DNA of 12,048 nucleotides. Origin: an uncultured Acidaminococcus sp. (GTDB lineage: Bacteria; Bacillota_C; Negativicutes; Acidaminococcales; Acidaminococcaceae). Each line of letters starts with the position of its first letter. Position 1 is the first letter of the stretch. The stretch lies in contig OMUE01000036.1 in NCBI GenBank assembly GCA_900314165.1, positions 1 to 12,048 on the forward strand, written 5' to 3'. The notes below the pieces were generated by a model. The model saw only the letters and a list, made by a program, of their open reading frames with translations. It was not told the DNA's origin and searched no databases. Below, in pieces: positions 8,217 to 12,048 of this stretch. A program made the translations under genes and the position numbers.

Positions 8217-9439
8217 TAAAGCCTGAACTGCTGGCTCCCGCCGGGAGCATGGAAAAAGCCCGCATGGCCCTGCGCTATGGAGCCGATGCCCTGTATCTGG
8301 GCGGCAAGGCCTTTGGCCTGAGAGCCTTTGCGGCTAACTTCTCCCTGGAACAGCTCCGGGAAATCACGGACTTTGCCCATCAGATGGAGAAGAAGATCTA
8401 CGTTACGGTGAACGTGGTACCTCATAACGCCGATATGAACGCACTGCCTCAATATCTGAAGGACCTGCAGGACGCCGGCGTGGATGCCCTGCTGGTCTCC
8501 GACATAGGGGTATGGCGTATGGCCAGACGGTTGGTGCCCCACATGCCCCTGCACGTGAGTACCCAGGCCAATACCTGCAATATCGAGGCTGTCAGGGCCT
8601 GGGAAGATCTGGGTGCCAGCCGGGTAGTGCTGGCCCGGGAATTGTCCCTGCAGGAAATTGCCCAGATTACCAGTGCCTGCAAGACGGAGATTGAAGTCTT
8701 CGTCCACGGTGCTATGTGCATTTCCCATTCCGGACGGTGCCTGCTCAGCAATTATTTCACAGGCCGGGACAGCAACCGGGGCGCCTGTGCCCAGGTGTGC
8801 CGCTGGGAATTCGGCCTGGTGGAAAAGAACCGGCCCGGACAGGTGTTTCCTATTGCCGAGGACGAACGGGGCACGTACATCATGAATTCGAAGGATCTGT
8901 GCCTTATTGACTACCTTCCAGACCTCATGAAGGCCGGCGTAACCAGCCTGAAGATCGAAGGCCGCATGAAGAGCATCCATTATGTAGCCAGTGTGGTAGC
9001 CACGTATCGGAAGGCCATAGATGCCTGCTTTGCGGATCCGGAGCACTATGAAGTGAAACCGGAATGGCGGGCAGAGCTGGAGAAGGTGTCCCACAGACCC
9101 TATACTACGGGCTTTGCAGTCCACAAGCCCGACAGCGAATCCCAGGTGTACACCACCAGTTCCTACGAACAGGACGCGGATTTCGTGGGCCTGGTGCTGG
9201 CAGCTCCCGATGCTGAGGACAGGGTGCTGGTGGAACAGCGCAACAATGTGAAGGCCGGAGAAACCCTGGAAGTGCTGACGCCTTCCGGCAGGGTGTTTTC
9301 CTGGACACTTCAAGATATGAAAAACAGTGACGGGGAGCCCATTACAGTGGCTCCACACGCCCAAATGAAGTTCACGGCAGCGGGGGATGCCCGCCTGGAA
9401 CCCTGGTCCCTGATGCGGCGGCTCCATAAACCGTGTTAA
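8213..9439 (+). CDS. trhP: Peptidase U32 family protein, probable tRNA hydroxylation protein TrhP
   Basis: A 408-aa cytoplasmic protein. It opens with the U32-typical PELLAPAGSMEKARMALRYGADALYLGG and contains the family signature E-x-F-x-x-G-A-M-C-x(4)-G-x-C around 161-178. Cysteines C169, C176, C192 and C230 match the spacing I recall for the Fe-S ligands of UbiU, another U32 protein, so a 4Fe-4S cluster is likely. C196 is also conserved-looking. In Bacillus and E. coli, TrhP proteins (YrrN/YrrO, YegQ) make 5-hydroxyuridine at position 34 of tRNA using prephenate; despite the name they are not proven proteases. Position beside mltG matches the Bacillus yrrL-yrrN-yrrO locus, but only one U32 gene is present here. 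It overlaps mltG by 4 nt and is thus coupled to it. RlhA-type rRNA hydroxylation is the main alternative. Confidence 0.85.
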   Translation: MIKPELLAPAGSMEKARMALRYGADALYLGGKAFGLRAFAANFSLEQLREITDFAHQMEKKIYVTVNVVPHNADMNALPQYLKDLQDAGVDALLVSDIGVWRMARRLVPHMPLHVSTQANTCNIEAVRAWEDLGASRVVLARELSLQEIAQITSACKTEIEVFVHGAMCISHSGRCLLSNYFTGRDSNRGACAQVCRWEFGLVEKNRPGQVFPIAEDERGTYIMNSKDLCLIDYLPDLMKAGVTSLKIEGRMKSIHYVASVVATYRKAIDACFADPEHYEVKPEWRAELEKVSHRPYTTGFAVHKPDSESQVYTTSSYEQDADFVGLVLAAPDAEDRVLVEQRNNVKAGETLEVLTPSGRVFSWTLQDMKNSDGEPITVAPHAQMKFTAAGDARLEPWSLMRRLHKPC

Positions 9440-9464
9440 ATGTGTAACTTCCTTTAGGAAACTC

Positions 9465-9494
9465 TTGCTTTTTAAATGGGTTTAAGAGTAAAAT
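9465..9494 (+). promoter_or_regulatory. Weak promoter candidate for the peptidase-efp pair
   Basis: TTGCTT (9465-9470), an 18-nt spacer and TAAAAT (9489-9494). The -10 is good and the -35 poor. It lies in the 98-bp gap after the U32 gene, where no clear terminator was found, so read-through from the alaS operon is also possible. Confidence 0.35.
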
Positions 9495-9523
9495 AGATTG
9501 GTCAGAATGATTTTGCTGGCCCT

Positions 9524-9530
9524 GAGGGAG
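9524..9530 (+). promoter_or_regulatory. RBS that places the peptidase start at 9538
   Basis: GAGGGAG lies 7 nt before ATG 9538 but only 1 nt before the in-frame ATG at 9532. Normal spacing therefore selects 9538. Confidence 0.75.
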
Positions 9531-9537
9531 AATGCAC

Positions 9538-10590
9538 ATGAAAGCGTTAGAAAAATTACGGTTGTTTTTGACAAAAGAACAGGTAGCAGGAATCTTCATT
9601 AAAGGGGATTCTTCCATCCGTTATTTTACGGGTTTTACGGGAGGCGAAAGCCTGCTGTTTGTGGATGACCAAAAACAGGTCATCATCACGGATTCCCGGT
9701 ATACGCTGCAGGCTCAGCAGGAAGCTCCGGACTGCACCATCGTGGTCCATGAGCAGGGCTTCTGGCCCGAAGCAGCAAAACTCACCAGCGCCAAACAATT
9801 GGCTCTGGATGGGGACTATTTCAGCTACACAGAGCAGCAGGCTCTGGCAGCGGCACTGCCGGATGCGAGCTGGAAGAATGTGAATCTGGTCGGTCTCCGT
9901 CAGGTCAAGATTCCGGAAGAATTGGTGCTGATCCGCAAGGCTGTGGCCATTTCCGACGAAGCGTTCCTGCAGCTGCTGCCTCACATCAAGGCAGGCCGCC
10001 GGGAAGAAGAACTGGCTGCAGAGCTGGAGTACAACATGCGGAAACTGGGCGCTGAAAAGACGTCGTTTGACACCATTACAGCCTCCGGTGTGCGCAGTGC
10101 GCTGCCCCATGGCAGAGCCTCCGGCAAAGTGGTGGAGCAGGGAGACTTTGTGACCTTTGATTTTGGCTGCGTGTATCAGGGCTATTGTTCCGACATTACC
10201 CGGACCGTGGTCATGGGCAAGGCGGCACCCTGGCAGAAGGAAATCTATGACATCGTGCTGCAGGCCAACCTGTTGGGCGAACGGACCATCAAAGCCGGCG
10301 TTACCGGCAAGTATGTGGACGGCGTCGTCCGGGACTACATTACGTCCAACGGCTATGGGCCTAACTTCGGTCATGGTCTGGGTCACGGCGTAGGGTTGGA
10401 TATCCACGAAAAACCTGTGCTGAACAAAGCAAACGACGTGCCGCTGCCCCAGGACGCCATCGTGACCTGCGAGCCCGGCGTTTACATCCCCGACAAGGGC
10501 GGGGTCCGGATCGAAGACACCGTGCTGGTGACGGCATCCGGCTGTGAACGGCTCACATCCGTTCCCAAAGATTTGGTTGAAATCGCTTAA
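9538..10590 (+). CDS. M24B family aminopeptidase (Xaa-Pro peptidase)
   Basis: A 350-aa cytoplasmic metallopeptidase expected to remove residues next to proline, as aminopeptidase P or prolidase. The N-terminal creatinase-like domain (about 1-120) includes GFTGGESLLFV and ITDSRYTLQA. The catalytic pita-bread domain carries all five metal ligands: D208 (TFDFG), D219 (SDITRT), H283 (second His of HGLGHGVG), E312 (EPGVY) and E326 (GVRIEDT). H279 and H290 fit the accessory active-site histidines. Length matches Bacillus YqhT (about 353 aa), which also sits directly upstream of efp. Start is set at ATG 9538 by the RBS at 9524-9530. The stop is 33 bp from efp with no terminator between, so the two are probably cotranscribed. 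Prolidase versus aminopeptidase P cannot be decided here. Confidence 0.92.
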   Translation: MKALEKLRLFLTKEQVAGIFIKGDSSIRYFTGFTGGESLLFVDDQKQVIITDSRYTLQAQQEAPDCTIVVHEQGFWPEAAKLTSAKQLALDGDYFSYTEQQALAAALPDASWKNVNLVGLRQVKIPEELVLIRKAVAISDEAFLQLLPHIKAGRREEELAAELEYNMRKLGAEKTSFDTITASGVRSALPHGRASGKVVEQGDFVTFDFGCVYQGYCSDITRTVVMGKAAPWQKEIYDIVLQANLLGERTIKAGVTGKYVDGVVRDYITSNGYGPNFGHGLGHGVGLDIHEKPVLNKANDVPLPQDAIVTCEPGVYIPDKGGVRIEDTVLVTASGCERLTSVPKDLVEIA

Positions 10591-10610
10591 TATAAAAGAT
10601 TCTATTTTTT

Positions 10611-10615
10611 GGAGG
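10611..10615 (+). promoter_or_regulatory. RBS that fixes the efp start
   Basis: GGAGG lies 8 nt before ATG 10624. The frame is open upstream to a TTG at 10609, but that codon overlaps the RBS itself and cannot be the start. Confidence 0.85.
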
Positions 10616-10623
10616 TTGTTTTC

Positions 10624-11181
10624 ATGATTTCTACAAACGATTTTAGAACTGGTACCACGGTTGAAATTGACGGCGATGCTTGGCAGGTCGTTGAATTCCA
10701 GCATGTAAAACCTGGTAAGGGCGCTGCCTTCGTACGGGCTAAAATGCGCAACCTGTGCACCGGTGCCGTTGTTGAACGTACGTTCAACGCTGCAGAACGT
10801 CTGCCGAAAGCTACGGTAGAAAGAAAAGAAATGCAGTATCTGTACGAAGCCGATGGCGCTTATGTATTCATGGACAATGAAACCTATGACCAGATCGAAC
10901 TGAGCAAGGAACAACTGGGCAATGCCATTAACTTCCTGAAGGAAAACATGGACTGCAAAGTGACTTCCTTCAATAACAGAATCCTGGGCGTAGAACTGCC
11001 TAACACCGTAGAACTGACCGTAGTAGAAACCGAACCGGGCATCAAAGGTGATACCGCTACCGGCGGCAGCAAGAACGCTACCATGGATACCGGTTATGTC
11101 GTTAAGGTTCCTCTGTTCATCAACGAAGGGGATGTACTGCGGATCGATACCCGTACCGGGGACTATATCGAAAGAGCGTAA
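10624..11181 (+). CDS. efp: Elongation factor P
   Basis: A 185-aa cytoplasmic translation factor that binds between the P and E sites and speeds peptide-bond formation at consecutive prolines. The three-domain architecture is complete. Domain I (about 1-64) has the [12 protein letters not shown] loop whose tip Lys32 is the position modified in many bacteria (5-aminopentanol in Bacillus; R-beta-lysine in E. coli). The modification used here cannot be told from the window. Domain II includes [15 protein letters not shown]. Domain III has the family signature around [12 protein letters not shown]...[21 protein letters not shown] 10624 gives the standard family N-terminus ([10 protein letters not shown]). 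A strong terminator 9 bp after the stop ends the transcript. Confidence 0.97.
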   Translation: MISTNDFRTGTTVEIDGDAWQVVEFQHVKPGKGAAFVRAKMRNLCTGAVVERTFNAAERLPKATVERKEMQYLYEADGAYVFMDNETYDQIELSKEQLGNAINFLKENMDCKVTSFNNRILGVELPNTVELTVVETEPGIKGDTATGGSKNATMDTGYVVKVPLFINEGDVLRIDTRTGDYIERA

Positions 11182-11190
11182 TGTGTAAGG

Positions 11191-11225
11191 AAAAAGGGGT
11201 TGTCGTTTTGCGGCAGCCCCTTTTT
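11191..11225 (+). terminator. Strong rho-independent terminator after efp
   Basis: Left arm 11191-11205 (AAAAAGGGG TTGTCG) pairs with 11211-11225 (CGGCAG CCCCTTTTT). The 15-bp stem has two G-U pairs and a 5-nt loop, and the T-run forms the 3' end. Symmetric A/T tails make it potentially bidirectional. Confidence 0.9.
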
Positions 11226-11254
11226 GGATAACTGAAATAGCGATTGAGGCAATC

Positions 11255-11863
11255 ATGAAGACAATATTTCTCGTCCGGCACGGAGAAACAGAAGCCAATC
11301 GGGACGGCATCCTCCAGGGCTGGAACGACAATCCTTTGGATGATAAGGGCTTCCGGCAGGCAGAGGCTCTGGCTGTACGGGCTAAGCATCTGCCCCTGAA
11401 GGCCCTGTATGTATCCGATTTGATCCGGACCCACCAGACGGCGGCCCCTCTGGCTCAGGCCAAAGGCATGACGCCTATTGTAGAGCCGGCGTTCCGGGAG
11501 CTCAGCTTCGGAGTGTGGGAAGGAGTATCCTTTGCTAAGATGAAGCGGGAAGCGCCGGAGGTACTGGACATGCTGTTCCAGGATCCCGTCCACGCCCGGG
11601 TCAGCGCTCCGGAATCTTTTGTCCAGGCCCAGGCAAGAGGCTGGCAGGCTTTTACCAAGATCATGGACCAGCAGGAAGAAGGGGACATGACCATGGTGGT
11701 GACCCACGGAGGGCTGATCCGGCTGCTGCTGTGCAAAATGCTGGAAATGCCCATAGAAGCCATGTGGCGCCTGTCCGCCGCCAACACCGCTGCCTGCCGC
11801 ATCAACTATCTGCCGGAAGTGGGCTACTGTTTGGATTATCTGAATTGGCAAGGGAAGTTATAG
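11255..11863 (+). CDS. Histidine phosphatase family protein (GpmB/CobC-like)
   Basis: A 202-aa cytoplasmic phosphoglycerate-mutase-like enzyme. It has the phosphohistidine motif LVRHGET (R8, H9), QGWNDNPL (21-28), SDLIRTHQTA with Arg58, the acid FRELSFGVWEG (E82) and the second catalytic His151 in VVTHGG. All catalytic residues are present, so it should be an active phosphatase rather than an inactive relative. Substrate is open: phosphoserine, alpha-ribazole phosphate or a sugar phosphate are all possible for this length and motif set. Cofactor-dependent mutases (GpmA) are longer, so mutase activity is unlikely. ATG 11255 has GAGG at 11246-11249. It lies 29 bp after the efp terminator without an obvious promoter, so it may depend on read-through. 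No clear terminator directly follows the stop. Confidence 0.9.
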   Translation: MKTIFLVRHGETEANRDGILQGWNDNPLDDKGFRQAEALAVRAKHLPLKALYVSDLIRTHQTAAPLAQAKGMTPIVEPAFRELSFGVWEGVSFAKMKREAPEVLDMLFQDPVHARVSAPESFVQAQARGWQAFTKIMDQQEEGDMTMVVTHGGLIRLLLCKMLEMPIEAMWRLSAANTAACRINYLPEVGYCLDYLNWQGKL

Positions 11864-11873
11864 CCAGGATAAA

Positions 11874-11894
11874 GATGATAGATGATAGATGATA
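11874..11894 (+). repeat. Triple 7-bp tandem repeat
   Basis: Three perfect copies of GATGATA start 11 bp after the phosphatase stop. The unit resembles the heptads GACGTTA/GATGTTA at 1495-1508. The run is short enough for slippage, so copy number may vary between strains. Confidence 0.7.
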
Positions 11895-11943
11895 GAACCT
11901 GTTGTCAGGGGTTAGAGGCCTGCTTGTCGATTGTTTGTATTCT

Positions 11944-11994
11944 GTCCGCCCTTTTCAAGGGCGGGGGACCGTTGCTTGCAACGGTGGTGGGTTT
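11944..11994 (+). repeat. Interspersed repeat family A, copy 3
   Basis: A 27-nt constant block (11944-11970) identical to copies 1 and 2, then hairpin tip ACCGTTGC/GCAACGGT, then tail GGTGGTGGGTTT. It lies 11 kb from the paired copies and stands alone inside the window, flanked by heptad-type repeats on both sides. Confidence 0.9.
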
Positions 11995-11998
11995 GAAC

Positions 11999-12026
11999 TG
12001 TCCCCCTTGTCAAGGACACTTTTTTT
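11999..12026 (+). terminator. Possible terminator, perhaps a decayed family A fragment
   Basis: TGTCC (11999-12003) pairs with GGACA (12014-12018), followed by a run of seven T (12020-12026). An alternative small stem CCTTG/CAAGG lies inside. The sequence also resembles the first ~18 nt of family A (TGTCC then CCCTT and TCAAGG) with one deletion and two changes, so it may be a truncated fourth copy. Downstream sequence is missing. Confidence 0.4.
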
Positions 12027-12029
12027 CGT

Positions 12030-12043
12030 CAGACTTCAGACTC
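12030..12043. repeat. Heptad-type repeat at the window edge
   Basis: Two consecutive 7-bp units, CAGACTT and CAGACTC. This follows the same period and a similar composition as the right arm of 1494-1546 (TGACTTC, TGACGTC). The element may continue past the window end. Confidence 0.45.
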
Positions 12044-12048
12044 TTTCG

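Noticed and set aside
9532..9534. ATG 9532 as start of the M24B peptidase
   Set aside because: It is 1 nt from the RBS; ATG 9538 is 7 nt away.
10609..10611. TTG start extending EF-P by five residues
   Set aside because: The codon overlaps the GGAGG ribosome binding site, and the standard EF-P N-terminus begins at ATG 10624.
9556..11331. 591-codon minus-strand open frame opposite the peptidase and efp
   Set aside because: It spans two well-identified + strand genes and the efp terminator, and has no family-like sequence.
11895..11943. Small gene or terminator between the phosphatase and repeat A3
   Set aside because: Only a weak bulged stem (AACCTG/CAGGGGTT) without a T-run is present, and no open frame with an RBS.

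Overview
This is a 12-kb stretch of a bacterial chromosome from a low-to-mid GC Firmicute-type genome. The gene order alaS, (TetR), ireB-type UPF0297, ruvX, DUF1292, mltG, peptidase U32, followed by M24B peptidase and efp, is a Firmicutes housekeeping neighbourhood. The roughly 50% GC bias with C/G-ending codons suggests the class Negativicutes, possibly the Acidaminococcaceae. That placement is an inference from gene order and composition, not a database match. Every recognised gene lies on the + strand.

Layout. Positions 1-419 hold the 3' end of a branched-chain aminotransferase gene (ilvE), closed by a perfectly palindromic terminator. Positions 420-1572 are the accessory part of the window. 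One poorly characterised 212-aa gene (636-1274, DUF2314-like C-terminus) sits there between three different kinds of short non-coding repeat. Positions 1573-2760 encode a class I/II PLP aminotransferase with its own terminator. A near-consensus sigma-A promoter (2819-2847) then opens the housekeeping run: alaS, a small TetR-type regulator, the IreB-family phosphoprotein, RuvX/YqgF, a DUF1292 protein, MltG and a U32-family tRNA hydroxylation protein (to 9439). Several of these genes overlap by ATGA or share RBS and coding bases, so they are probably coupled. After a 98-bp gap come an M24B Xaa-Pro-type peptidase and elongation factor P, ended by a strong terminator (11191-11225). A histidine phosphatase (11255-11863) follows, and the window closes in repeat-rich DNA.

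The genes are mostly core functions: tRNA charging and tRNA modification (AlaRS, U32), rRNA maturation (RuvX), cell-wall glycan length control (MltG), kinase-linked regulation (IreB family) and rescue of proline-stalled ribosomes (EF-P). No defence system, mobile-element gene, tRNA or rRNA was seen.

The most unusual content is non-coding. Two interspersed repeat families (A: 491-537, 568-617, 11944-11994; B: 1333-1363, 1390-1420) each have a constant frame around a hairpin tip. The tip sequence changes from copy to copy but always stays self-complementary. A third type of element has a 7-bp period (1494-1546, 11874-11894, 12030-12043). These repeats are the best candidates for something under-described here. 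No new protein-based system is visible. Three gene starts were placed at the internal ATG that best fits the RBS (5577, 9538, 10624) rather than at the most upstream start codon.
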